This document shows positions 1-7,873 of a stretch of 64,000 nucleotides of DNA, piece after piece. The position numbers and the translations under genes are program-made. The notes under the pieces were generated by a model that saw only the letters and a list, made by a program, of their open reading frames with translations, did no database searches and had not been told where the DNA came from. Each line of letters opens with the position of its first letter. The first letter of the stretch is position 1. Location: the NCBI GenBank assembly GCA_964551445.1, contig CAZKCG010000017.1, positions 35,642 to 99,641 on the forward strand. The letters run 5' to 3'. The stretch is from DAOPXV01 sp964551445. GTDB lineage: Bacteria > Muiribacteriota > UBA9980.

Positions 1-1
1 T

Positions 2-1858
2 CCGACCCAGGCCGCTCTCGGCTTTATCCAGACGAATAACGCTACTCTCAACGATATAACGATAAAAGCCACGCCCAAAGGCGAATATTTATACCTCAAT
101 AAAACGGTCAAGGGCGTTGACACAATAACGATACTGCCCGGCATAATCGCTGCCGCGCTCGGCGCCCTTGTCTTTCCAAAGGCCATGAAATGGGATTCCA
201 CAGAAGTTCGCTTCGCAAGGCCGGTCCGCTGGATGCTCTGTCTTTTCGGCGAAGATATAATAAAATTCAAGTTCGGCACCGTTGAATCGTCGAACAGGAC
301 ATACAGTATCAGAAGGCTCAATACCAGCGCGACCGTCTCATCGCCCGGCGAATATTTCGACGTTATTAAAAAACTCGACGTCATAATAGATACCAAAGTA
401 CGCTGTAATTCAATAATAACAAGCCTTAATTCGATATCGGAAAAACTTTGTCTTAAACCTTATAAAGACGAGGACCTTATAAACGAAGTGGCGAATCTGA
501 CCGAAAACCCCGAACCCATCCTCTGCGAATTCAGCCCTGAATTTTTGAAGGTCCCTGAAAAAATATTGACCTTTACGATGATCAAAAAACAGCGTTACTT
601 CCCTTTATATGAAAATTCCGGAAAACTCTCGAACAAATTCGTGGTTTTTTCTAACGGAAAGCCGCTTCAGATGGACGAGGTCAGATACGGCAACCAGAAG
701 GTCATCGCGGCACGCCTCGCCGACGCTGAATTTTATTTCAAAGAGGACTGCAAAACCACTCTCGAAGCTAAGGCTGAAAAACTTAAAAACGTTGCGTTCC
801 AGCAGAAACTGGGCTCAGTACACGAAAAAGCCTCGAGGATATCGGCTCTCGCCCAGTACCTCTACTCGAATTTAATAACGAAAGTGCCGCCTCAGGACGA
901 GTACAAAAAAGCCAAACTCGAAAAGATCAAAAAATGCGCCGAACTCTGCAAGGCCGACCTCACATCCGAGGTCGTAAAGGACTTCACCGAGCTTCAGGGT
1001 TACGCCGGAATGGTTTACGCGCAGCGCGACGGACTTGCCGAAGACATTTCAAAGGGCATATTCGAGCACTACAAACCCTGCTTCAAAGGCGACACGCTCC
1101 CCGAAACGACCGAAGGCCAGTGCGTGGGCATCGCAGACAAACTTGATACGATAGCAGGATGTTTCGTCATAAAAATGATACCGACCGGTTCCGGAGACCC
1201 TTACGCCCTCCGCCGCGCGGCTCTCGGCATCATCGAGATAGCCCTTCACTCTTCACTTTCCTTCGATTTCGCTAAAATCGTAGAGTTTGCCATCCGCTCA
1301 TATCCGGAAGCTCTTATCGCCGCTGAAAAATGCGAAGTTAAAAACACCGTGGCGGATATCGTGAATTTCATCAAACAGCGCTTTGAAACCAAATTAAAGG
1401 AGCTCGGGCTTAGATACGACGTTATAAACGCGACGCTCTGGAACGGCGTATCCAACGTTTACGAGGACCACAGAAAAGCCGCCTGCCTTTCAAAAGCAAG
1501 AACGTCCAAAGAGTTCATATCTCTGGTCACTCCCTTCAAACGCGCTCTCAATATCACTAAAAATATCGAAAGCGTTGATATCAGGCCGGAACTTCTCGCT
1601 ATCGACGCGGAAAAAGAGCTTTATGAAAAATACTCGAAGGTCAAAGCGGAGGTCGATATAGACCTTGCGGCCAATGATTATTTCAACGCGTTCACCCATT
1701 TGTCCGTTTTGAACGAACCGATAGACAGATTCTTCACGGGCGTAATGGTCATGGACAAGGACGAGAACCTTAAAAATAACAGGGTGGCGCTTCTTTGCGC
1801 CATAAGAAACCTCTTCTTCAGGCTGGTCGACATATCCCAGCTTGTTATCGATGAATAA
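2..1858 (+). CDS. glyS: Glycyl-tRNA synthetase beta subunit (5' truncated by window edge)
   Basis: The reading frame is open from base 2, so the gene enters from outside the window; about 619 residues are visible of a family usually near 690. Together with the alpha subunit (GlyQ, not in the window) it charges tRNA-Gly in the alpha2-beta2 bacterial enzyme. Family-typical stretches include KATPKGEYL close to the visible start, FPKAMKW, ARPVRWMLCLFG, ILTFTMIKKQRYFPL and the C-terminal anticodon-binding part (NRVALLCAIRNLF). The stop overlaps the outermost possible start of the following lon frame, so the two are probably co-transcribed. An internal ATG at 185 is not the true start because coding sequence continues upstream of it. 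Confidence 0.95.
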   Translation, partial: PTQAALGFIQTNNATLNDITIKATPKGEYLYLNKTVKGVDTITILPGIIAAALGALVFPKAMKWDSTEVRFARPVRWMLCLFGEDIIKFKFGTVESSNRTYSIRRLNTSATVSSPGEYFDVIKKLDVIIDTKVRCNSIITSLNSISEKLCLKPYKDEDLINEVANLTENPEPILCEFSPEFLKVPEKILTFTMIKKQRYFPLYENSGKLSNKFVVFSNGKPLQMDEVRYGNQKVIAARLADAEFYFKEDCKTTLEAKAEKLKNVAFQQKLGSVHEKASRISALAQYLYSNLITKVPPQDEYKKAKLEKIKKCAELCKADLTSEVVKDFTELQGYAGMVYAQRDGLAEDISKGIFEHYKPCFKGDTLPETTEGQCVGIADKLDTIAGCFVIKMIPTGSGDPYALRRAALGIIEIALHSSLSFDFAKIVEFAIRSYPEALIAAEKCEVKNTVADIVNFIKQRFETKLKELGLRYDVINATLWNGVSNVYEDHRKAACLSKARTSKEFISLVTPFKRALNITKNIESVDIRPELLAIDAEKELYEKYSKVKAEVDIDLAANDYFNAFTHLSVLNEPIDRFFTGVMVMDKDENLKNNRVALLCAIRNLFFRLVDISQLVIDE

Positions 1859-1883
1859 ACCTTTTTTGGAGATGAATACCGTA

Positions 1884-4514
1884 ATGGCATCAGAAATATC
1901 AAATTTTTATAATAACGCCGGCGGACCGGGCCCGTGGCCGCTCTCTTTCGCCGCGCCTGAAAACTCCGGCGGACCTAATGGCGCTTCCGGCGGGAACGAA
2001 GGAAATGGCGGCGCTTCCGGCGGCTCCAATGACGGCGGAAGCGACGACCCCGATAAGCTCCGCAGCCAGATACTAAAAAAACTCGCAAGCAAACTTGGCG
2101 AACTGAAAAAAGACCTCGCTGAAGGGCTTCTCGGCGCGGCCGAAGACGGGAACGGCGAAGGCTCTGACGATGGAACGGCCCGCGCCGAATCGGGAAAATA
2201 CGTCATACCCGACGTGCTTCCGCTGCTTCCGGCGCGTGAGGTAATGGTCTTCCCTTACATGATAGTGCCTCTTTTCGTAGGCCGGAAACAGTCCATAGCG
2301 GCTATCGAAAAAGCCATGACAGCGGGTAGGAAGATATTCCTCTCGCTTCAGAAGGACCCGCAAAAGGAAAATCCCGAGCGCAAAGACCTTTGTGATTTCG
2401 GTATCGCGGCCGAGATACTCAATCTTTTGAAACTGCCTGACGGAACCGTCAAGATCCTCATCGAAGGATTGAAACGCGTCAGGGTGGTTGAGTTTTTAAG
2501 CGAAGAAGACTCGAATTTCATGGTAAAGGTCGAACAGATAAACGACGTTATAGACGAAAGCGTTGAATTTCAGGCGCTCAAACGGTCGGTTGTAGATCAG
2601 TTCGAACTTTACGTAAAGCTCAACAGAAAGATCCCCGTCGAAATAATGATGGTTATATTAAACACTGACGACCCTTCAAGGCTCGCCGATATAATAACGG
2701 CGCACCTGGCGTTAACGTTAACCGCAAGACAGGAAATAATCGAGGAGACCAGCGTAAGCAAACGGTTCGAAAAGCTTCTCGCCATGATCAACAAGGAAAT
2801 AGAGATCCTTTCCCTTGAAAAGAAGATCAGGAACAACGTACACGACCAGCTCGAAAAAACACAGAAGGAATATTATCTGCGCGAACAGATAAAGACGCTT
2901 CAAAAAGAGCTGGGCGAAGACGAAAGCATGAGCCGCGAAGCGGTCGAATACAAGGAAAAGCTGAAAAAACTCAAAATGCCGGACGAATGCCGCGAGAAAA
3001 TGGAAAAAGAAATATCCAAATTCGAAAAGATGCATCCGATGTCGGCGGAAACCACGACCATAAGAAATTATATAGAATGGATCATCGAACTTCCCTGGGA
3101 CACGGAAACCGAAGATAACTCCGACATAAACAGGTCCGAGGAGATACTCGAAGAGGACCATTACGGCCTCGAAAAGGTCAAGGAAAGAATACTCGAGTTC
3201 CTGGCGGTGCGAAAACTCGCCGGAAATAAAATGAAAGGCCCGATGCTCTGCCTCGTCGGCCCTCCGGGCGTAGGAAAAACCTCGCTTGGAAGATCGGTCG
3301 CGCGCGCGCTCGGCAGAAAATTCGTCAGAATGTCGCTCGGCGGCATGCGGGATGAAGCCGAGATAAGAGGCCACAGGCGCACTTACGTAGGCGCCATGCC
3401 CGGAAGAATAATGCAGCTCATACACCAGGTCAAGGCTAAAAACCCGGTCCTTCTGCTCGATGAGATCGACAAACTCTCGAGCGATTTCCGCGGCGACCCG
3501 GCTTCCGCGCTTCTGGAGGCTCTCGATCCGGAACAGAATTCTACTTTTAACGACCATTACATAAACCTTCCATTCGATCTTTCAAAGGTCCTGTTCATGA
3601 CGACGGCCAACCTGACGCACACTATACCGGCGCCGCTTCTTGACAGAATGGAAATAATCCGGATCCCGGGATACACCGAAGATGAAAAGCTGAGTATAGC
3701 GACGAAGTATCTTACGCCCAAACAGATCGAGGAGAACGGCCTCACAAAAAAACAGATCGCATTCACGCCGGACGCGCTTAAACACGTTATCCGCTTTTAC
3801 ACCAGGGAAGCCGGGGTCAGAAACCTTGAACGCGAGATAGGTTCCATCGTTCGAAAACGCGCAAGGACCATAGCCAAGGGCGAAAAGATAAAAGATATAA
3901 AAGTTAAAGCGTCCGACGTCGAAAAGTATCTTGGCGCCAAGCGATTCAAATACGGCGACACCGAAACTAAAAAACGCGTCGGAACCGTCAACGGCCTCGC
4001 CTGGAGCGAGACCGGCGGATCCGTAATGGTGATTGAATGCGTCATGATGCCGGGCAAAGGCGAACTTGGCCTCACGGGACAGCTTGGAAGCGTGATGCAG
4101 GAGAGCGCCAAAGCGGCTTTCTCATACATCAGGTCCAACGGCGATAAACTCGGTATCGCGTCCGACACTTTTAAAAAATTCGATTTTCACGTCCACGTGC
4201 CCGAGGGCGCTATCCCTAAAGACGGGCCTTCAGCGGGCATAGCCCTGTGTTCATCGCTCATATCTCTCATAACGAAAAAAGAGGCCCGCGGCGATCTGGC
4301 CATGACGGGCGAGATAACGTTAAGCGGCAGAGTGCTTCCGATAGGCGGCGTCAAGGAAAAAGTGCTGGCCGCTCACAGCGTCGGCATCTTCGAGGTCATC
4401 CTTCCCGACGACAACCGGAAAGACCTTGAGGACATTCCTGAAAAGATCAGAAAAGACATGAAATTCACCTTCGTAAAAAACATCGGAGAAGTGCTGAAAA
4501 CGCTTTTTAAATAA
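1884..4514 (+). CDS. lon: ATP-dependent protease Lon with Gly/Asn/Ser-rich N-terminal extension
   Basis: Cytosolic AAA+ serine protease that degrades misfolded and regulatory proteins. From the ATG at 1884 it has 876 residues. Order: low-complexity Gly/Asn/Ser/Asp-rich segment (about residues 10-60), LON substrate-binding domain beginning at LPLLPAREVMVFPYM, coiled coil, AAA+ domain with Walker A GPPGVGKTS (from residue 459) and Walker B LLLDEIDKL, then the protease domain with the Ser-Lys dyad at Ser783 (DGPSAG) and Lys824 (GGVKEKV). The start is chosen because GGAG at 1868-1871 lies 12 bases before ATG 1884; the in-frame ATGs at 1842 and 1872 overlap glyS or the ribosome site. The glycine-rich extension is not usual for Lon. 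Confidence 0.96.
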   Translation: MASEISNFYNNAGGPGPWPLSFAAPENSGGPNGASGGNEGNGGASGGSNDGGSDDPDKLRSQILKKLASKLGELKKDLAEGLLGAAEDGNGEGSDDGTARAESGKYVIPDVLPLLPAREVMVFPYMIVPLFVGRKQSIAAIEKAMTAGRKIFLSLQKDPQKENPERKDLCDFGIAAEILNLLKLPDGTVKILIEGLKRVRVVEFLSEEDSNFMVKVEQINDVIDESVEFQALKRSVVDQFELYVKLNRKIPVEIMMVILNTDDPSRLADIITAHLALTLTARQEIIEETSVSKRFEKLLAMINKEIEILSLEKKIRNNVHDQLEKTQKEYYLREQIKTLQKELGEDESMSREAVEYKEKLKKLKMPDECREKMEKEISKFEKMHPMSAETTTIRNYIEWIIELPWDTETEDNSDINRSEEILEEDHYGLEKVKERILEFLAVRKLAGNKMKGPMLCLVGPPGVGKTSLGRSVARALGRKFVRMSLGGMRDEAEIRGHRRTYVGAMPGRIMQLIHQVKAKNPVLLLDEIDKLSSDFRGDPASALLEALDPEQNSTFNDHYINLPFDLSKVLFMTTANLTHTIPAPLLDRMEIIRIPGYTEDEKLSIATKYLTPKQIEENGLTKKQIAFTPDALKHVIRFYTREAGVRNLEREIGSIVRKRARTIAKGEKIKDIKVKASDVEKYLGAKRFKYGDTETKKRVGTVNGLAWSETGGSVMVIECVMMPGKGELGLTGQLGSVMQESAKAAFSYIRSNGDKLGIASDTFKKFDFHVHVPEGAIPKDGPSAGIALCSSLISLITKKEARGDLAMTGEITLSGRVLPIGGVKEKVLAAHSVGIFEVILPDDNRKDLEDIPEKIRKDMKFTFVKNIGEVLKTLFK

Positions 4515-4527
4515 TTAAAAATTTTTG

Positions 4528-4551
4528 CCGGCCAGAAAATATTCTGGCCGG
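4528..4551. repeat. Perfect inverted repeat after lon (hairpin)
   Basis: Ten-base arms CCGGCCAGAA / TTCTGGCCGG around a four-base loop, 13 bases after the lon stop. On the plus strand no T-run follows; on the minus strand it is followed by CAAAAATTTTT. It may stabilise the lon mRNA 3' end or act as a weak terminator before the next gene. Confidence 0.6.
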
Positions 4552-4574
4552 TCCCTTAAATAAAGGAGGCAGTG

Positions 4575-5336
4575 ATGTATCTTAAAAAAATCCTGGCCGC
4601 GGCCGCGCTCGTCATACTTTTTTCTCCGCTTTGCGCGATGGGCGCCGGACTCGATCTCAACCTCAATAAGGAAAAGGTCATCGACAGGATAAAGCATTTC
4701 AAAATAAGATCCGTTTCGCACTATATTTACGAATATCAGAAGGGCAGATCTTACAAGTCTTATCTTTATGAATACGACCGTGCCGGAAATCCGGTCCGTT
4801 CGGTCGAATATAACCCCGATAAAACCGTTCGTGAAGAATGCGTTTATAAACAGGATAGCGAAAAACTCGTTTCCGGTGTCGAATACGCTTCAAATAAAAG
4901 CGTTTCAAGAAAAACAACATACAGATACGACGATTTCAACAATATGATCGAGCTTGAAAAATACTCTCCGGACGGCCGTCTCGAAAGCAAAACCGTCTAC
5001 AGGATAAATTTTAGCGAAAACACCATGGACGAGATCACATATGACGCGTCCGGAAAGACGAACTCAAAAACAAGTTCGCTTTATAAGTGCGACTCGCGCG
5101 GAAACGTCATCGAAAAAGCGTCATACGGCATGGCCGGAAATCTCGAGGGCCGCAACGTCTTTAAATATGATGAAAAAGGCAATATCGAAAAAAAGAACTT
5201 TTTCTATCCGGACGGCCCGGCGTCGACTCAATCTTATAGATACGACGAAAACGGCAATATGGTCCTGATCGTGAACCGCGACGGGAAAGGGGCTCTGGTC
5301 TCGGCCATAAAAACGGTATATACCTACTACAGATAA
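4575..5336 (+). CDS. Secreted YD-repeat-like protein
   Basis: 253 residues. The N-terminus is a signal peptide (Lys pair, hydrophobic core AAAALVILF, likely cleavage after CAMGA). The rest carries at least five degenerate YD/RHS-like repeats of about 30-40 residues, each with a Tyr-Asp or Phe-Lys-Tyr-Asp core and an Asn-containing turn (YEYDRAGN, YRYDDFNN, YKCDSRGN, FKYDEKGN, YRYDENGN). Such repeats build beta-rich cell-surface or periplasmic proteins; no toxin domain or long RHS cage is present, so this is a short stand-alone form. The start is ATG 4575 because AGGAGG (4564-4569) is five bases upstream; GTG 4572 would be too close. Function unknown. Confidence 0.8.
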   Translation: MYLKKILAAAALVILFSPLCAMGAGLDLNLNKEKVIDRIKHFKIRSVSHYIYEYQKGRSYKSYLYEYDRAGNPVRSVEYNPDKTVREECVYKQDSEKLVSGVEYASNKSVSRKTTYRYDDFNNMIELEKYSPDGRLESKTVYRINFSENTMDEITYDASGKTNSKTSSLYKCDSRGNVIEKASYGMAGNLEGRNVFKYDEKGNIEKKNFFYPDGPASTQSYRYDENGNMVLIVNRDGKGALVSAIKTVYTYYR

Positions 5337-5361
5337 AAATTTTATAAAGAGGGTATGCGTT

Positions 5362-6609
5362 ATGAATAAAAATATCGACCATTTAAAATGCGTTCTTTGC
5401 GGCAGGCGCTATGAACCTGCAGAAGCGATGTACACATGCGATCAATGCGGTCCCTTCGGACTTCTGAATGTTATATACAAATACGCGGAAATAAAAAAAG
5501 AATTCGAGAAAAAAATATCGAAACCCCCGGCGCATAACGAAAACAACATATGGCGCTATATCGACATTCTCCCGGTGGCTCCGGAGACGCCAAAAACATC
5601 TTTGCGCGTAGGAATGACGCCTTATTATAAACCGGAAAGGCTCGCGAAATTTTTAGGCCATGAGAACATCTTCATAAAAGACGACGGCCAGAATCCCACC
5701 GCGTCATTTAAAGACAGGGCTTCCGCCGTCGGCGTTTCCAAATCCTTCGAATTCAAAAAAGACATCATAACCTGCGCCTCGACCGGAAACGCGGCTTCCT
5801 CTCTTTCGGGCATATGCGCACAGATGGGAATAAAAACCTATATTTTCGTCCCCAAGACCGCGCCCGTCGCGAAGGTCGCTCAGCTTCTTCTTTTCGGCGC
5901 CAATGTTTTAATGGTCGACGGAAATTACGATCAGGCGTTCGATCTTTGCATGGAGGCATCTAAGGAATTCGGCTGGTACAACCGAAACACCGGCTATAAC
6001 CCTTACCTGCTCGAAGGCAAAAAGACCTGCGCGCTCGAAATATTCGAACAGTCCGGCCGGAAGCTTCCCGACTACGTTTTCGTGTCGGTCGGCGACGGCT
6101 GCATCATAGGCGGCATCTATAAAGGCTTCTACGATCTCATGAACCTCGGGCTCATCGAACGGGTCCCGAAACTCATAGGAGTCCAGGCCGAAGGCTCTAA
6201 CCCGTTCGTTCGCGCATTTAAAAACAATAAAAGCAGACAGCTTATCGACATGGTCCCCGAAACCGTCGCCGATTCGATATCGGTCGGCATCCCTCGCGCC
6301 TCGCACCAGGGCCTTAACGCCGTTTACGCGTCCGAAGGCGAATTCATCGACGTTACCGACGCCGAGATACTCGACGCTCTGAAAACGCTTCCGAAATACT
6401 CGGGAGTTTTCGCCGAGCCAGCCGGAGTGACCGGTTTCGCCGGATTCGTAAAAATGAAAAAAGAGAACAGGATCCCCAAGGACGCATCGGTCGCGATCGT
6501 CGTTACCGGAAACGGTCTCAAGGATATTAACACCGCCATTTCCTGCACCACGAAACCGCCGGTTGTCGAACCAAGCCTCGCCTCCGTAAAAAAAGCCTTA
6601 AAAATGTAA
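5362..6609 (+). CDS. thrC: Threonine synthase
   Basis: PLP enzyme converting O-phosphohomoserine to threonine in the cytosol. 415 residues. An N-terminal zinc-ribbon-like segment (CVLCGRR then CDQCG, residues about 11-32) precedes a fold type II PLP domain; the Schiff-base lysine is Lys117 in TASFKDRAS, followed by the phosphate-binding CASTGNAASSL stretch and the GDGCIIGG glycine loop. The N-terminal ribbon is found in the archaeal/bacterial thrC class that resembles threonine dehydratases. It follows the YD-repeat gene by 25 bases with a weak GAGGG site, and no other threonine genes are next to it. Cysteate synthase is a related alternative, but the context gives no support for it. Confidence 0.88.
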   Translation: MNKNIDHLKCVLCGRRYEPAEAMYTCDQCGPFGLLNVIYKYAEIKKEFEKKISKPPAHNENNIWRYIDILPVAPETPKTSLRVGMTPYYKPERLAKFLGHENIFIKDDGQNPTASFKDRASAVGVSKSFEFKKDIITCASTGNAASSLSGICAQMGIKTYIFVPKTAPVAKVAQLLLFGANVLMVDGNYDQAFDLCMEASKEFGWYNRNTGYNPYLLEGKKTCALEIFEQSGRKLPDYVFVSVGDGCIIGGIYKGFYDLMNLGLIERVPKLIGVQAEGSNPFVRAFKNNKSRQLIDMVPETVADSISVGIPRASHQGLNAVYASEGEFIDVTDAEILDALKTLPKYSGVFAEPAGVTGFAGFVKMKKENRIPKDASVAIVVTGNGLKDINTAISCTTKPPVVEPSLASVKKALKM

Positions 6610-6679
6610 AAGCACAAATTTGTTTTACATTTAACGCAAATTTTAAAAATAAAGATAAAACTAGAATAGAGAAAGTAAA

Positions 6680-7186
6680 ATGAATCATAAAAAAGTCATA
6701 TTAACCGGCGTTATAACGGCGCTCGCGGCCGTCGTCACGCGCGTTATCCAGATCCCCACGCCTTTAACCGGAGGCTATATAAACCTCGGAGACATCATCA
6801 TAATATTCGCGGGCTTCTATCTCGGCTCAAAAACGGGCGCTATCGTCGGAGGCATCGGTTCGGCCATAGCCGATATTTTAAGCGGATATCCTTTCTACTT
6901 CATGACGCTTATAATAAAAGGGCTCGAGGGAGCCATGGCGGGCCTTCCTATTTTTTCATACCGTGAAGATAAAAGCGACGCCGAAAATGAAGCACGGCTG
7001 CTTTCCGCGGGCGTCTGTGCGGCTCTACTGATGGTCGCGGGCTATTTCGTCATGCAGATTTTCATTTTCGGCATACCCAAGGCGCTCTCGTCTCTTATAC
7101 CAAACGGTATACAGGGGGCCGCCGGAGTTTTCGGAGCGCTGCTGCTTTTCAGAAAAAAAATAGGCCGCCACATCAGCCAGAAATAG
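6680..7186 (+). CDS. ECF-type transporter S component (substrate-binding membrane subunit)
   Basis: 168-residue integral membrane protein with five or six hydrophobic segments. The sequence ITALAAVVTRVIQIPTP, then GGYINLGD and FAGFYLGSKTGAIVGGIGS, matches the S-component pattern of energy-coupling-factor vitamin/cofactor importers. S components capture the substrate and rely on a shared EcfA/A'/T module, which is absent here. It sits seven bases before... the nucleotidyltransferase of a molybdenum hydroxylase operon (gap 6987-free, stop at 7186, next ATG at 7192), so the substrate could be a pterin, purine or vitamin linked to that pathway; this is inference only. No riboswitch is visible in the 70 bases upstream. 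Confidence 0.8.
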   Translation: MNHKKVILTGVITALAAVVTRVIQIPTPLTGGYINLGDIIIIFAGFYLGSKTGAIVGGIGSAIADILSGYPFYFMTLIIKGLEGAMAGLPIFSYREDKSDAENEARLLSAGVCAALLMVAGYFVMQIFIFGIPKALSSLIPNGIQGAAGVFGALLLFRKKIGRHISQK

Positions 7187-7191
7187 GAACA

Positions 7192-7872
7192 ATGGGTGAA
7201 TCAATGAATAAAACCACAGCCGCACGCGATAAAAGACCGGCCGAATTGTTCGGCCTGGTCCTCGCGGCCGGCGAAAGTTCCCGTATGGGCACCGAAAAAC
7301 AGCTTCTATCATACCGCGGCCGGACCTTCATGGAACGCGCCGTCGACGGGTTTCTTTACGCCGGCGTAAAGAATATAGTGGTCGTTTTAGGCCATAAATT
7401 CGAACTCATGGAATCTCACCTGAAAAAATCATATCCGCCGGATGTTTTAGCCATGTCGGGTTCTGAAATAACATTTGCGTTAAACGCTTCCTACAAGCTG
7501 GGCCAGTTTTCTTCAATAAGACGCGGAATTTCGGCGATTTGCGAAAAAAAATCCGTTGATTTTTACGCCGGTTTTATGATACAATTAATAGACCGTGCGA
7601 CGGTTGAGCCGGAAACTTTTAAAAAATTGAAAGAGGAATTTTTAGATTCATCCAAAAATATCGTGATACCTTCTTTCGAAATGCGCAGAGGCCATCCGGT
7701 ATGTATCTCGGCCGGATACATTGAAAAAATATTAGAACTCGCGGATACTTCTTCACTTCGGGAAATTATTAATAACAACTGTGACGACATAGCTTACCTC
7801 AATGTTTGCGACCCGGGCATCGTCTTAAATATCGACACTCCCGGCGAGTATGAGAAAATCAAAGGAGCTTGA
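7192..7872 (+). CDS. MocA-like nucleotidyltransferase (molybdenum cofactor cytidylyl/guanylyl transfer)
   Basis: 226 residues. The N-terminal signature LVLAAGESSRMGTEKQLL is the nucleotide-binding loop of MobA/MocA-type transferases, which attach CMP or GMP to molybdopterin. It directly precedes the large Mo subunit of a xanthine dehydrogenase-type enzyme, where MocA (CTP-specific) is the expected partner. The middle is looser than classical MocA: the metal-binding region reads MIQLIDRATVEPETF where many members have a Gly-Asp-Gln/Met-Pro segment. An alternative is the YgfJ/MobA-like subgroup of selenium-linked hydroxylase clusters. ATG 7192 has AGGA six bases upstream. Confidence 0.8.
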   Translation: MGESMNKTTAARDKRPAELFGLVLAAGESSRMGTEKQLLSYRGRTFMERAVDGFLYAGVKNIVVVLGHKFELMESHLKKSYPPDVLAMSGSEITFALNASYKLGQFSSIRRGISAICEKKSVDFYAGFMIQLIDRATVEPETFKKLKEEFLDSSKNIVIPSFEMRRGHPVCISAGYIEKILELADTSSLREIINNNCDDIAYLNVCDPGIVLNIDTPGEYEKIKGA

Positions 7873-7873
7873 A

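Noticed and set aside
2718..3557. 279-residue minus-strand reading frame
   Set aside because: Lies wholly inside lon on the other strand; no ribosome site and no recognisable domain; lon motifs are complete.
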